A stretch of 14,762 bases of DNA from Betaproteobacteria bacterium. GTDB lineage: Bacteria > Pseudomonadota > Gammaproteobacteria > Burkholderiales > SG8-39. The notes below the pieces were generated by a model. The model did no database searches and was not told the origin of the DNA. It worked only from the letters and a program-made list of their open reading frames with translations. Within the stretch, counting starts at the first letter, position 1, and each line of letters opens with the position of its first letter. Positions 6,225-14,083 of the stretch are shown here, in pieces. Position numbers and translations under genes: made by a program. The stretch lies in NCBI GenBank assembly GCA_029865405.1, contig JAOUGZ010000023.1, positions 1 through 14,762 on the forward strand. The letters run 5' to 3'.

Positions 6225-6615
6225 GGAAGACGATGGCGAAAAGCACCAGTACCGGGAACTCGTTGAACCAGCGGAACCACAGGTGCGACTTGCGGTTGCG
6301 TTGCGCGCGGAAATCCAGCAGCAGCTTGCCGCACCAGACGTGGTAGGCGACGAGCAGCGCCACCAGCGCGAGCTTGGCGTGCAGCCACGCGCCCGAGAAT
6401 CCCCAGCCGAGCCACAGCCACAGGCCGAAGATCACGGTGAGCAGCGCGCCCGGGGTCATGATGCCCCAGAAGAGCTTGCGCTCCATCACCTGGAAGCGCG
6501 CCCTCGAAACCGCATCCTCGGCGAGCGCGTGGTAGACGAAGAGCCGCGGCAGGTAGAACAGCCCCGCGAACCAGGTCACCATGAACACGATGTGCAGGGA
6601 CTTCAGCCAGAGCAT
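6202..6615 (-). CDS. hemJ: HemJ-type protoporphyrinogen IX oxidase
   Basis: A 137-aa membrane protein of the HemJ (UPF0093) family, which oxidises protoporphyrinogen IX to protoporphyrin IX in haem synthesis without being related to HemG or HemY. Four hydrophobic segments are seen (about residues 5-28, 50-70, 80-100, 118-134). Family hallmarks are KSLHIVFMVTWFAGLFYLPR with His8, the WGIMTPGALLT segment, LHAKLALV with Lys81, and the terminal FNEFPVLVLFAIVFLVVFKP. The usual length is about 140-180 aa. TGAGG (6625-6621) lies five bases before the ATG and overlaps the stop of the upstream hydrolase. Because many betaproteobacteria use HemJ as their only enzyme for this step, it may be essential, but that cannot be seen here. 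Confidence 0.92.
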   Translation of the reverse strand: MLWLKSLHIVFMVTWFAGLFYLPRLFVYHALAEDAVSRARFQVMERKLFWGIMTPGALLTVIFGLWLWLGWGFSGAWLHAKLALVALLVAYHVWCGKLLLDFRAQRNRKSHLWFRWFNEFPVLVLFAIVFLVVFKPS

Positions 6616-6622
6616 GCGCGCC

Positions 6623-7216
6623 TCACGTCCAGTTGCCCGTCACCGCCGCCCTGAGATCGGGGAGCTTGCGGTGGAAAAAGTGATCCGCCCCCGGCACCAC
6701 GATCACCGGCAGCCGCTGCGGCGCCGCCCAGGCGCGCACCGCGGCGATCGGCACCGTTTCATCGTTCTCGCCGTGGATGAGCAGCGTGCCCGCGGGCACC
6801 GCCGGCGCCGCGAAGTGGTTCACCGCGAGGCCGACCAGCACCAGGCGGTGCGCGGCGACGCGCGCCGCGAGCTGCGCCTGCATTGCCGCGCCGAATGAGA
6901 ACCCCGCGAGCACCGGATGGTCTGCCTGCAGATGCTCGAGCACCGCGGCGAGATCGTCGACCTCGCCGCGCCCCTCGTCGTAGGCGCCTTCACTCGCGCC
7001 CACGCCGCGGAAGTTCGGCCGCCAGGCGGCGTAGCCGAGCTCGACAAGCGCCCGCGCCAGCGTCTGCACCACCTTGTTGTCCCGCGTGCCGCCGAAGAGC
7101 GGGTGCGGATGCGCGACCAGGGCGATGCCGCGCGCCGCGGCTCGCGGCTCGTCCACCGCGCACTCGATGTCGCCGGCGGGCCCGCGCACCGTCTCGCGCC
7201 GCGTCACCGCGCGCAT
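6623..7216 (-). CDS. Cytosolic alpha/beta hydrolase (COG2945-like)
   Basis: A 197-aa small alpha/beta hydrolase without signal peptide. Seen motifs are AHPHPLFGGTRDNKVV (about residues 35-50), RPNFRGVGASEG (66-77), the elbow GFSFG with Ser107, the acid Asp152 in IHGENDETVP, and His179 in PGADHFFH. This set matches the COG2945 group of predicted hydrolases, which are short and have almost no cap domain; their substrates are generally unknown. The ATG at 7216 overlaps the stop of the ferredoxin gene by one base (TGATG), with GAGGA upstream, so translation is probably coupled. hemJ starts 7 bases downstream. The reading frame continues upstream of 7216 without a stop for long distances only as a GC-rich artefact. 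Confidence 0.9.
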   Translation of the reverse strand: MRAVTRRETVRGPAGDIECAVDEPRAAARGIALVAHPHPLFGGTRDNKVVQTLARALVELGYAAWRPNFRGVGASEGAYDEGRGEVDDLAAVLEHLQADHPVLAGFSFGAAMQAQLAARVAAHRLVLVGLAVNHFAAPAVPAGTLLIHGENDETVPIAAVRAWAAPQRLPVIVVPGADHFFHRKLPDLRAAVTGNWT

Positions 7217-7530
7217 CAGATCCTCAGGCGCTCGACGATGCGGCCGTGCCGCAGGTGCTCCTCGATGATCTCGTCGATGTCGCCGCGGTCCACGTAGGTG
7301 TACCAGACCGCGTCCGGGTACACGACGGCGCAGGGACCCTCCGCGCAGCGATCGAGGCAGCCGGCCTGGTTGATGCGCACTTTGCCTTCGCCCGCCATGC
7401 CGAGCGCCTTCACGCGGTCCTTGGCATAGTCGCGCAGCGCCGAGGCGCCCTTGCCATTGCAGCAGCCGCGCGCGTCGGACGCATCGCGCTGGTTGCAGCA
7501 GAAGAACACGTGACGCTCGTAGTAGGACAT
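7216..7530 (-). CDS. Thioredoxin-like 2Fe-2S ferredoxin (COG3411)
   Basis: A 104-aa ferredoxin of the thioredoxin-fold [2Fe-2S] family. The pattern is FFCCNQR (Cys11, Cys12), RGCCNGKG (Cys23, Cys24), then AGCLDRC (Cys58, Cys62) and GPCAVVYPDAVWYTYVD, with Cys67. The four cluster ligands in this family come from one cysteine of each of the first two pairs plus Cys58 and Cys62, so Cys12 or Cys11, one of 23/24 and Cys67 are extra. The C-terminal DIDEIIEEHL.HGRIVERL block is characteristic. It should be a soluble electron carrier; the partner is unknown. It lies between a VanZ-like gene and a hydrolase, with a one-base overlap to the latter. No strong Shine-Dalgarno is visible before the ATG. Confidence 0.92.
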   Translation of the reverse strand: MSYYERHVFFCCNQRDASDARGCCNGKGASALRDYAKDRVKALGMAGEGKVRINQAGCLDRCAEGPCAVVYPDAVWYTYVDRGDIDEIIEEHLRHGRIVERLRI

Positions 7531-7542
7531 GGGGCGCGAATT

Positions 7543-8601
7543 CTACAGCAGCGCTTCGTCGCGCCGGCGCGCGGCGAGCACGGTGAGATAGCCGATGGCG
7601 GCGAAGGGCCACAGCAGCGTCACCAGCCGCGTAAGGCCGTTGAAGTTCAGGAAATGCCCCTGCTGCCAGAGCTTGAGAATCTCCGTCAGGTACGGATTGG
7701 GGGGCGCAAGATTGACCAGCACCGTCGCCGCCATGAACAGCACCGCGGCGGCGGCGAGGCGCGCCACGCGCGGCAGCGACACGGCGATCAGCGCCACCGC
7801 GAGTCCTGCGGCCAGTCCCTGCAGCGCGCCGGGCGTGAGCCAGGCGAAGCTGTGCTGGGCGCGCAGGATGATGGTGAAAGCGAGCGTCTTCACCACCAGC
7901 GCCGAAACGAGGAGCAGCAGCACGAGGCGGCGCACCGGTGCGCGCGGCGCCGCCACCGCCGAGGCGAGCAGCGCCGCGGCGGCGAGGTTGGCCGCGGCGG
8001 TCACGGCCTCGATGGCGACGAAGAATTCGGGCGCGCGCGCCGGTCCGGCCGGGCCGGTAAGCAGGTTGCGCAGGTCGCCGGCGCCAAAGAGCAGCGTCGC
8101 CGGATTGAGCTGCATGAACACCCACAGGCCGAGGAGCGCGAGGCCGACGTCTCCCTGCACGCCGGGCAGGAAGAGCCGCGCGCGCCAGCCGGCGAACGCC
8201 GGCGTCCACGGCGCGAACAGGCGCCCGAGGGCCGCGCCCGCCATCGCGCCCGCGATGTTGCACAGCACATCCACGTTGGACGGCACACGCGAGGGCAGGT
8301 AGGTCTGCGTCGCCTCGAGCGCGATCGACAAGGCCGCTCCCGCCAGCGACGCCGCGACGGCGACCTGCGCGGTCTTCAGCCGCGGCGACAGCGCGAAGGC
8401 AACGAGCAGGCCGAGCACCGCATAGCCCAGGAGGTCGGCGGCGACGTCGAAGGTGACGACGTAGCGTGGCCAGGGTGCGGTGAGGAATTCCAGCGGCGAC
8501 AGCCCATGGTCGCGCCAACCCGAGAACGGGTACAGCGACGCGTAGGCAACGAGCAGCGCGTAGACGGCGAGGAGGAGGCGCGCGAGCGGCGAGCCGCGCA
8601 C
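7543..8601 (-). CDS. VanZ-like family membrane protein
   Basis: A 352-aa integral membrane protein with about nine hydrophobic segments. The N-terminal 130 residues carry the VanZ-like domain: YASLYPFSGW near residues 20-29, a run AADLLGYAVLGLLVAF, ALEATQTYLPSR and NVDVLCNIAGAMAGAALG. VanZ itself gives low-level teicoplanin resistance by an unknown mechanism; most chromosomal homologues have no proven role, so no resistance is inferred. The remaining 200 residues form a second membrane region not present in short VanZ proteins, though such long forms are known in betaproteobacteria. The start is a GTG at 8601, only 3 bases after the symporter stop, and no strong Shine-Dalgarno is visible. The gene is followed by the ferredoxin after 12 bases. 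Confidence 0.83.
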   Translation of the reverse strand: MRGSPLARLLLAVYALLVAYASLYPFSGWRDHGLSPLEFLTAPWPRYVVTFDVAADLLGYAVLGLLVAFALSPRLKTAQVAVAASLAGAALSIALEATQTYLPSRVPSNVDVLCNIAGAMAGAALGRLFAPWTPAFAGWRARLFLPGVQGDVGLALLGLWVFMQLNPATLLFGAGDLRNLLTGPAGPARAPEFFVAIEAVTAAANLAAAALLASAVAAPRAPVRRLVLLLLVSALVVKTLAFTIILRAQHSFAWLTPGALQGLAAGLAVALIAVSLPRVARLAAAAVLFMAATVLVNLAPPNPYLTEILKLWQQGHFLNFNGLTRLVTLLWPFAAIGYLTVLAARRRDEALL

Positions 8602-8604
8602 GCG

Positions 8605-10035
8605 CTAGCCGTGGTGCGCCGGCGCATGCGCCGGCCGCGTGGCGAGGCTGCCCGCCACCATGCCAAGGAACGAGAATGCGAGGCCGACGAGCTGCGGCGG
8701 CACCAGGGCTTCCGGCGCCACCAGCTCCAGCAGCAGCCACGTCGCCAGGCCGAGCACCACCGAGAGCAGCGCCCCGGCGGTGGTGGCGCGCTTCCAGAAC
8801 AGGCCCAGCACGAGCGGCGCGAACGCCGAGACCAGCGTCACCTTGTAGGCGTTCTGCACCATCTGGTAGATGCTCGCGTCGCTCTCCAGCGCGAACACGA
8901 GCACGGCAAGCGCGAAAATCACCAGCACGAGGCGCAGCGTCAGCAGGAACTGCCGGTCGCTCATGTTCGGCAGGAATGGGCGCAGCACGTTCTCGGTAAA
9001 GAGCGACGTCGGCGCGAGCAGGGCGCCCGAGGCCGAGGACATGATCGCCGAAAGGAGCGCGCCGAAGAACATGACCTGGGCGAAGACCGGCGTATGGCCG
9101 AGGATCAGATTGGGCAGGATGAGCTGGTTCTCGTTCGCGTCGCCGGCGATGAGCGGCGCCACCATCTGCGGGTCGATGAGCAGTGCCGAGTAGGCGAGGT
9201 AGATCGGCACGAATGCCATGAAGAAGTAGACCAGGCCGCCCAGGAGCGTGCCGCGCACCGCGGTGTCGGCGTCCTTGGCGGCGGTGACGCGCTGGAACAC
9301 GTCCTGCTGGGGGATCGAGCCGAGCGCGGCAGTGAGGAAGGCGGCGACAAAGGCGAGCACCTCGCGCAGCTCGGGCTTGGGCCAGAACTGGAACTTGTCG
9401 GCCTGCGCCGCGTGCGCGAGCACCACGCCGGGCCCGCCCGCCATGCCGCCCATCAGGACGGCGAGGTAGAGCAGGCCGACGATGATGATGGTGGTCTGGA
9501 AGAGGTCCGTATAGGCGATCGAGAACATGCCGCCGAACAGCGTGTAGATGAGGACTGCCCCGGCGCCGAGGGCGATGCCCCAGTGCAGGGGAATCGCGCC
9601 GCCCGAGAGCGCGTGGAACACGAACCCGAGCGCGGTGAATTGCGCCGAGGTCCAGCCCAGGTACGACAGCGTGATGCACACGCTGGTGGCGACCTCGACC
9701 GGCTTGTTGTAGCGCTTGCGGTAGAAATCGCCGATGGTGAGCAGGTTCAGGCGGTAGAACGCGCGCGCGAAGAACAGCGCGATCAGCACCAGGCAGAAGG
9801 AAAAGCCGAACGGGTCGGCGACGATGCCGCCCATGCCGTCCTTGAGGAACGTCGCCGAGACCCCGAGCACCGTCTCGGCACCGAACCAGGTGGCGAAGAC
9901 GAGCGCGAAGCTCATGTACAGCGGCAGGCTGCGGCCGGCGATGACGTAGTCGCGCGAGTTGTGCACGCGGCGCGCGGCCCACAGGCCGATGGCGATCGAG
10001 GCGGCGAGGTACAGCGCGACGAACGCGATCAGCAT
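8605..10035 (-). CDS. Sodium:solute symporter (SSS/SLC5 family)
   Basis: A 476-aa inner-membrane carrier with about 13 hydrophobic segments, the length and topology of SSS transporters such as PutP and PanF. Signatures are [20 protein letters not shown] near residues 27-46, [41 protein letters not shown] and [20 protein letters not shown]. The MSS in the last motif corresponds to the PutP region with Ser340 and Thr341 that binds Na+ (here Ser-Ser). The solute cannot be told: this branch is distinct from proline or pantothenate permeases as far as I can see. The ATG at 10035 overlaps the end of ubiB by seven bases, which implies cotranscription with the ubiquinone genes; whether there is a functional tie is unknown. 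Confidence 0.88.
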   Translation of the reverse strand: MLIAFVALYLAASIAIGLWAARRVHNSRDYVIAGRSLPLYMSFALVFATWFGAETVLGVSATFLKDGMGGIVADPFGFSFCLVLIALFFARAFYRLNLLTIGDFYRKRYNKPVEVATSVCITLSYLGWTSAQFTALGFVFHALSGGAIPLHWGIALGAGAVLIYTLFGGMFSIAYTDLFQTTIIIVGLLYLAVLMGGMAGGPGVVLAHAAQADKFQFWPKPELREVLAFVAAFLTAALGSIPQQDVFQRVTAAKDADTAVRGTLLGGLVYFFMAFVPIYLAYSALLIDPQMVAPLIAGDANENQLILPNLILGHTPVFAQVMFFGALLSAIMSSASGALLAPTSLFTENVLRPFLPNMSDRQFLLTLRLVLVIFALAVLVFALESDASIYQMVQNAYKVTLVSAFAPLVLGLFWKRATTAGALLSVVLGLATWLLLELVAPEALVPPQLVGLAFSFLGMVAGSLATRPAHAPAHHG

Positions 10036-11501
10036 GGCGCCGCCATGATAATGAAGATCAGCGCTGCGGCAAGCAGCGCCGCGATCGCCGCGAGCAGGCG
10101 ATTGCGGCGCGCGTTCTGCTCGGCGAGCCGCGCCAGGGCGTGCTCCAGCGCACCGAGCCGGTCCTCGGCCAGCAGCCGGTGCGCCAGGCGCGGCAGCTGC
10201 GGCAGCGTCGCCGCCCAGGTCGGCGCCTCCTGGCGCAGCGCGCGCGCGAAGCCGCGCCAGCCGATCTGCTCGCTCATCCAGCGCTCGAGAAACGGCTTCG
10301 CCGTCTGCCACAGGTCCAGATCCGGATCGAGCGCGCGCCCCAGGCCCTCGATGTTGAGCAGCGTCTTTTGCAGCAGCACGAGCTGCGGCTGGATCTCGAC
10401 GTTGAAGCGGCGCGAGGTCTGGAAGAGCCGCAGGAGCAGCTTGCCGAAATAGATCTCCTTGAGCGGCCGCGCGAAGATCGGCTCGCACACCGCGCGGATC
10501 GCCCCCTCGAAGTCGTCGATGCGCGTGCCCGCGGGCACCCAGCCGGCGTCGAGGTGCGCCTGCGCCACGCGCCGGTAGTCGCGGTTGAAGAAGGCGAGGA
10601 AGTTCTGCGCCAGGTAGTTCTTGTCGGTCTCGGTAAGCGTGCCCATGATGCCGAAATCGAGCGCGACGTACTTGCCCTCGTCGGAGACGAAGATGTTGCC
10701 GGGATGCATGTCGGCGTGAAAGAAGCCGTCGCGGAACACCTGGGTAAAGAAGATCTCCACGCCGGCGCGCGCCAGGCGCGGGATGTCGACGCCCTTCTCG
10801 CGCAGGCGCTCGACCTGCGACACCGGCGTGCCGTGCATGCGCTCCATCACCATCACGCGCTGGCTGCACCAGTCCCAGTGCACTCGCGGCACCGCGAGCA
10901 GAGGCGAGCCCTCGAAATTGCGCCGCAGCTGGCTGGCGCTGGCCGCCTCGCGCAGCAGGTCGAGCTCCTCTTCGAGATGGCGCGCGAATTCGGCGACTAC
11001 CCGGCGTGGCTTCAGGCGCCGGCCATCGACCCACAGCAGCTCCATGAGTCGCGCTGCGGTCTCGAGCAGAGCCACATCGCGCGCGATGGCGCGCTCGATG
11101 CCCGGACGCAGCACTTTCACGGCCACCTCGCGGCCGTCGTGCAGCATCGCCAGGTGCACCTGCGCGATGGAGGCGCTCGCCACCGCCTCGCGCTCGAAGC
11201 GGGCGAACACCGCGTCGATCGGCTGGCCGATGCCGCGCTCGATCTCGGCGCGCGCCCGCGCCGGGTCGAACGGCGGCACGCGGTCCTGCAGCTTCGCCAG
11301 CTCGTCGGCGATGTCGAGCGGCAGGAGGTCGCGGCGCGTGGACAGCACCTGGCCGAACTTCACGAAGATCGGGCCGAGCGTCTCCAGCGCGCGGCGCAGG
11401 CGCACGGCGCGGTCCGCGTCCCCGCCGCGCGCCAGGCGCGGCCAGAAGCGATACAGGCGAAAGCGCAGTGCGACCCAGAGTATGCGCGCGAGCCGCCTCA
11501 T
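10029..11501 (-). CDS. ubiB: UbiB, atypical kinase for ubiquinone biosynthesis
   Basis: A 490-aa ABC1/ADCK/UbiB protein kinase-like protein, required for ubiquinone synthesis; family members have ATPase activity and help extract or present lipid intermediates. Seen: the KxGQ motif [10 protein letters not shown] with Lys48 and Gln51, the Ala-rich loop ASASIAQVH (about 108-116) in place of the P-loop, Lys129 in [18 protein letters not shown] (262-269), and DFG at 282-284 in ALDFGIMG. A hydrophobic C-terminal tail, about residues 468-487, anchors it to the inner membrane. Length is slightly less than the E. coli protein (546 aa). Its ATG overlaps the ubiJ stop by four bases (ATGA), and the symporter begins within its last codons. 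The open frame reaches far upstream of the ATG, but those residues are not UbiB. Confidence 0.95.
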   Translation of the reverse strand: MRRLARILWVALRFRLYRFWPRLARGGDADRAVRLRRALETLGPIFVKFGQVLSTRRDLLPLDIADELAKLQDRVPPFDPARARAEIERGIGQPIDAVFARFEREAVASASIAQVHLAMLHDGREVAVKVLRPGIERAIARDVALLETAARLMELLWVDGRRLKPRRVVAEFARHLEEELDLLREAASASQLRRNFEGSPLLAVPRVHWDWCSQRVMVMERMHGTPVSQVERLREKGVDIPRLARAGVEIFFTQVFRDGFFHADMHPGNIFVSDEGKYVALDFGIMGTLTETDKNYLAQNFLAFFNRDYRRVAQAHLDAGWVPAGTRIDDFEGAIRAVCEPIFARPLKEIYFGKLLLRLFQTSRRFNVEIQPQLVLLQKTLLNIEGLGRALDPDLDLWQTAKPFLERWMSEQIGWRGFARALRQEAPTWAATLPQLPRLAHRLLAEDRLGALEHALARLAEQNARRNRLLAAIAALLAAALIFIIMAAPC

Positions 11502-12064
11502 GAGAGGCGCCCGATGCGTTTTTCCAGGCGCTCCAGCGCGTCGCGCAGCTGCGCCACCTCGGCGGCGAACGCCGCGTAGCCGGCGCGCGGCGCGAGCAGC
11601 CGCCCCTCCTCCTGCGCGAACTCCATGAACGCCTCGGCGAGGCGGCGCGCCGCGTCGATCTGCCAGGCGGCGAAATCGCGCGCCAGCCCGGCCACGCGGT
11701 GGGCGGCGGCGTCCCCCACGAGCCGCGACAGGTCTTCCTCGGCGTCCCAGCGCAGGTGGCGCGCTAGATGCAGCACCTCGTGCGCGAGCTGGGCGTTGCC
11801 GTCGATGCCAACGCTGCGCATGAAGTGCTCTTCGCCCCGGAAGAGCGCCGGCAGCGATCCAGGCTGCAGCGTAAGGGTTAGGCTCGGCGCGGCGCCGGGC
11901 GCGAGCCGGCCGCCCTCGACGATGGCAAAGCGCAGCGCCGGCAGCGGCGGGGCGCGGAACTCGACGGTTTCGCCGGCAAAGGGCGCGAGGCGCTCGCGCG
12001 CCCAGGCCTCGGTATCGAGCAGCCGGTTCAGCGCCAGCACCAGGGGAGATTCGAGCGTCGCCAT
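11498..12064 (-). CDS. ubiJ: UbiJ, SCP2-domain accessory factor of the ubiquinone complex
   Basis: A 188-aa protein of the UbiJ family (YigP in E. coli, 201 aa). UbiJ carries an SCP2 lipid-binding domain and, with UbiK, supports the soluble Ubi complex that performs the later steps of ubiquinone synthesis. Seen: an N-terminal helix [11 protein letters not shown], a beta-rich SCP2 region up to about residue 110 with [16 protein letters not shown] and [13 protein letters not shown], then a helical segment and a C-terminal coiled coil ([16 protein letters not shown]). The ATG at 12064 is preceded by TTTTGTTTTC with no Shine-Dalgarno, and the intrinsic terminator hairpin ends nearby; an in-frame TAG lies just upstream, so no longer form is possible. 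It overlaps ubiB by four bases. Confidence 0.93.
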   Translation of the reverse strand: MATLESPLVLALNRLLDTEAWARERLAPFAGETVEFRAPPLPALRFAIVEGGRLAPGAAPSLTLTLQPGSLPALFRGEEHFMRSVGIDGNAQLAHEVLHLARHLRWDAEEDLSRLVGDAAAHRVAGLARDFAAWQIDAARRLAEAFMEFAQEEGRLLAPRAGYAAFAAEVAQLRDALERLEKRIGRLS

Positions 12065-12096
12065 GAAAACAAAAGGGCCACCCTAGGGTGGCCCTT
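12065..12096 (-). terminator. Intrinsic terminator after the Tim44-like gene, abutting the ubiJ start
   Basis: A perfect 24-bp palindrome at 12073-12096 (centre CTAG) forms a stem of about ten base pairs with a tight loop. On the minus strand it is followed by TTTTGTTTTC, the T-tract of a classical Rho-independent terminator. It starts 17 bases after the stop of the Tim44-like gene (12113) and its T-tract runs right up to the ubiJ ATG at 12064, so it sits in the position of a 5' leader for ubiJ-ubiB. Confidence 0.85.
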
Positions 12097-12112
12097 CCGG
12101 AGTATAGAGCGA

Positions 12113-12943
12113 TCAGTGCATCTGCTGGATGCCGGCGAGCAGCCAGCCGCTCGAGCCGTCGGCGGGCTTCATCAGATTCCAGACTTCCTCGAAGCTCGCC
12201 GCTTCCGCCCCCGGGGTCTCGCGCACGAGCCCCGAGAAGCGCACGCTCGCCCAGTGGCGCCCGCCTTCGGTGCTCACGTCGAGCAGGTCGGCATTGAGCG
12301 TCACGACGTCGGTGTGCTGGCCCGCCCCGGCGTCGGCGCGCAGCGCCTCGAACATCCCGGTGGTCGTCACCTCGCGCAGCTCGTCCAGCCGACCGCTGTC
12401 GTTCGCCATCTGCAGGCGGATGAAGTTCTCCTTGGCGGCGCGCAGGAACGCCGCGGCGTCGAAGCCCGGCGGCAGCTCCGGGCGCGCCGGCTGCCCCGGA
12501 AGGCGCGCGTCGAATCCCGCGGCCTGCGAAGGCGGAGGCGCCGCCACCGTCTCGCTGCCAAGGCCCGCGTACTGCAAGGCGGGGGGCGCGGCGCGCGGCG
12601 CGCGCAGCATGCGCACGAGCGCGATCGCGGCGAACACCAGCATGCCGATGAGCAGGGCGCTCAGCAACGTGCCCAGTAGCGGATTGCCGGCGAAAAACGC
12701 GCCCAGCAGGCCGCCGAGCGCCAGACCGCCGAGCACCGGCGCCCACTTGCTCCCCGCGGTCGTCGCGGGCGCGGCCGCCGGTGCCGCCTGCGCAGGCTTG
12801 GCCGGCACCGCCGCCGGCGGCGCGGTGACATTGCGCTGCGCGCCCAGCGTGCGCCCGCCGCCCAGGCGGCGCGCCTCCGCGTCCGGCATGGCGATGGCCA
12901 CGCCCAGCAGCACCACCGCGATTCCCAGCCACCCTTTACGCAT
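12113..12943 (-). CDS. Tim44-like domain membrane protein
   Basis: A 276-aa protein. It begins with a signal-like segment ([24 protein letters not shown], cleavage expected near residue 24), a linker very rich in Ala and Pro (about 40-65), a membrane region of one or two helices at about residues 67-86 and 90-112, and a second Pro/Ala linker. The C-terminal 115 residues form a Tim44-like (NTF2-fold) domain, with [43 protein letters not shown] and [10 protein letters not shown]. Bacterial Tim44-like proteins have no settled function; a scaffold or lipid role at the inner membrane is speculation. AGAGGAG (12960-12954) precedes the ATG by ten bases. It lies between ubiE and ubiJ, breaking the ubiE-ubiJ-ubiB order known from E. 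coli. Confidence 0.88.
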   Translation of the reverse strand: MRKGWLGIAVVLLGVAIAMPDAEARRLGGGRTLGAQRNVTAPPAAVPAKPAQAAPAAAPATTAGSKWAPVLGGLALGGLLGAFFAGNPLLGTLLSALLIGMLVFAAIALVRMLRAPRAAPPALQYAGLGSETVAAPPPSQAAGFDARLPGQPARPELPPGFDAAAFLRAAKENFIRLQMANDSGRLDELREVTTTGMFEALRADAGAGQHTDVVTLNADLLDVSTEGGRHWASVRFSGLVRETPGAEAASFEEVWNLMKPADGSSGWLLAGIQQMH

Positions 12944-12981
12944 GAAGCGCCTGCTCCTCTTTGTCGGATTGTCGAGAGATG

Positions 12982-13716
12982 CTAACCCAGCTTGACGCCG
13001 CGATGCACCGCGGCGACGCCCGCGCTGAGATTGAAGTATTCGACCGACGCGAACCCCGCGCGTTCCATCATCGCGGCGAGCGTCGCCTGGTCGGGATGCA
13101 TGCGGATCGATTCGGCGAGATAGCGGTAGGCGTCGCCGGAGCCCGCCACCCGCGCGCCGAGCCATGGCAGCACGCTGAACGAGTAAAGGGCATAGGGCTT
13201 CTCCAGAGGCTTCCACACCCGGGAGAACTCCAGCACCACCAGGCGCCCGCCCGGCCGCAGCACGCGCGCCATCTCCGCGAGCGCCGCGTCCTTGTGCGTC
13301 ATGTTGCGCAGGCCGAAAGCGACGCTCACGCAATCGAAATGCGCAGCCGCAAACGGCAGGCGCTCGGCGTCGCACTGCACCGCGGGCAGGCGCAGGCCGG
13401 CATCGAGCAGGCGGTCGCGACCGCGCACCAGCATGCTGCGGTTGATGTCCGTGGCCCAGACCTCGCCGGCGGGGCCGGCGCGGCGCGCCAGCGCGCGCGC
13501 CAGATCGCCGCTGCCCGAGGCGATGTCGAGCACGCGCTCGCCCGGGCGCACCCGCGCCACGTTCAGCGCGAAGGCCTTCCACAACCGGTGCAGGCCGAGC
13601 GACATGAGATCGTTCATCAGGTCGTAGCGTGGCGCGACCTGGTCGAACACCTCGCCGACGCGGGCGCGCTTCTCGCCCTCGCCGACGCGCGCATAGCCGA
13701 AGTCGGTCTCTGACAT
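12982..13716 (-). CDS. ubiE: UbiE, C-methyltransferase of ubiquinone/menaquinone biosynthesis
   Basis: A 244-aa class I SAM-dependent methyltransferase. UbiE methylates the ring carbon of 2-octaprenyl-6-methoxy-benzoquinol (and demethylmenaquinol). Seen: the N-terminal [31 protein letters not shown] signature in parts ([13 protein letters not shown] at 24-36), SAM motif [11 protein letters not shown] (62-71), the acidic end of strand two in [17 protein letters not shown] (116-122), the FGLRN motif (134-138) and [13 protein letters not shown]. The C-terminal [14 protein letters not shown] and [14 protein letters not shown] complete the family pattern. Length matches E. coli UbiE (251 aa). The ATG at 13716 is followed downstream by the Tim44-like gene 38 bases after its stop. 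No clear Shine-Dalgarno is present before the start; an imperfect palindrome lies there. Confidence 0.96.
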   Translation of the reverse strand: MSETDFGYARVGEGEKRARVGEVFDQVAPRYDLMNDLMSLGLHRLWKAFALNVARVRPGERVLDIASGSGDLARALARRAGPAGEVWATDINRSMLVRGRDRLLDAGLRLPAVQCDAERLPFAAAHFDCVSVAFGLRNMTHKDAALAEMARVLRPGGRLVVLEFSRVWKPLEKPYALYSFSVLPWLGARVAGSGDAYRYLAESIRMHPDQATLAAMMERAGFASVEYFNLSAGVAAVHRGVKLG

Positions 13717-13718
13717 AA

Positions 13719-13734
13719 GTGAGCGTACGCTTAC
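13719..13734. repeat. Imperfect palindrome in the ubiE leader
   Basis: GTGAGCGTACGCTTAC is a 16-base inverted repeat with a perfect ten-base core AGCGTACGCT (13722-13731) and one mismatch. It lies between the DUF971 stop and the ubiE start, covering the spot where a ribosome-binding site would be. It could be an operator or just a chance hairpin. Confidence 0.35.
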
Positions 13735-13735
13735 G

Positions 13736-14083
13736 TTATCTGCTCGCCCCGGCGTCGTCCATCTGCTTAAGGTACGACGTCCAGCGCGAGTCCTGCTCGA
13801 GGCCCAGCTGGTACAGGTAGTCCCAGGAGTAGATGCCTGTCGCGTGCCCATCGGAGAACGTCGGCTGGATCGCGTACGAGCCGACCGGCTCGACGTGGCG
13901 TATTTCGACGTCGCGCTTGCCGACCTGCAACACCTCCTGGCCGGGGCCGTGGCCGCGCACCTCGGCCGAGGGTGAGAACACGCGCAGATACTCGTAGGGC
14001 AGGCGGAAACTGCGTCCGTCGTCGAAGGCAACCTCCAGCACCCGCGACTTCTGGTGCAGCTTGATTTCGGTCGGCGTCGGCAT
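13736..14083 (-). CDS. DUF971 family protein (GBBH-like N-terminal domain)
   Basis: A 115-aa protein of the DUF971 family, related to the N-terminal domain of gamma-butyrobetaine hydroxylase and found fused to, or near, Mrp/ApbC iron-sulfur cluster carriers in other organisms. The strong signatures are [19 protein letters not shown] (about 28-46), [20 protein letters not shown] (61-80) and [13 protein letters not shown] (82-94). The exact role is unknown; a part in metal or Fe-S handling is an inference from families. The ATG at 14083 faces phoB across a 67-bp divergent region, and ubiE follows 19 bases after the stop, so it probably heads the whole minus-strand transcription unit. No clear Shine-Dalgarno is seen. 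Confidence 0.92.
   Translation of the reverse strand: MPTPTEIKLHQKSRVLEVAFDDGRSFRLPYEYLRVFSPSAEVRGHGPGQEVLQVGKRDVEIRHVEPVGSYAIQPTFSDGHATGIYSWDYLYQLGLEQDSRWTSYLKQMDDAGASR

Noticed and set aside
7543..8601. VanZ-like gene as an antibiotic-resistance determinant
   Set aside because: Only fold-level similarity; no vanHAX or vanRS genes nearby, and chromosomal VanZ-like proteins usually have no known resistance role.
6623..9982. A 1119-codon minus-strand frame whose C-terminal end is the COG2945-like hydrolase
   Set aside because: Only the last 197 residues look like a protein family; the rest is Arg/Ala-rich out-of-frame translation of the ferredoxin, VanZ-like and symporter genes. The ATG at 7216 is the real start, so this is not a fusion.
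6883..10452. A 1189-codon open frame on the + strand opposite the hydrolase, ferredoxin, VanZ-like, symporter and ubiB genes
   Set aside because: It is antisense to several well recognised genes, is dominated by Arg, Gln, Glu, His and Gly in low-complexity runs, and shows no motif. It is a by-product of GC-rich codon usage.
8605..11034. Apparent long protein with the symporter at its C-terminus
   Set aside because: The upstream part is a frame-shifted shadow of ubiB; the symporter start at 10035 is clear from its first transmembrane helix.
10029..12932. Apparent 967-aa fusion protein ending in UbiB
   Set aside because: The first part is an out-of-frame reading of the Tim44-like gene and ubiJ. 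UbiB begins at the ATG at 11501, matching the family N-terminus.
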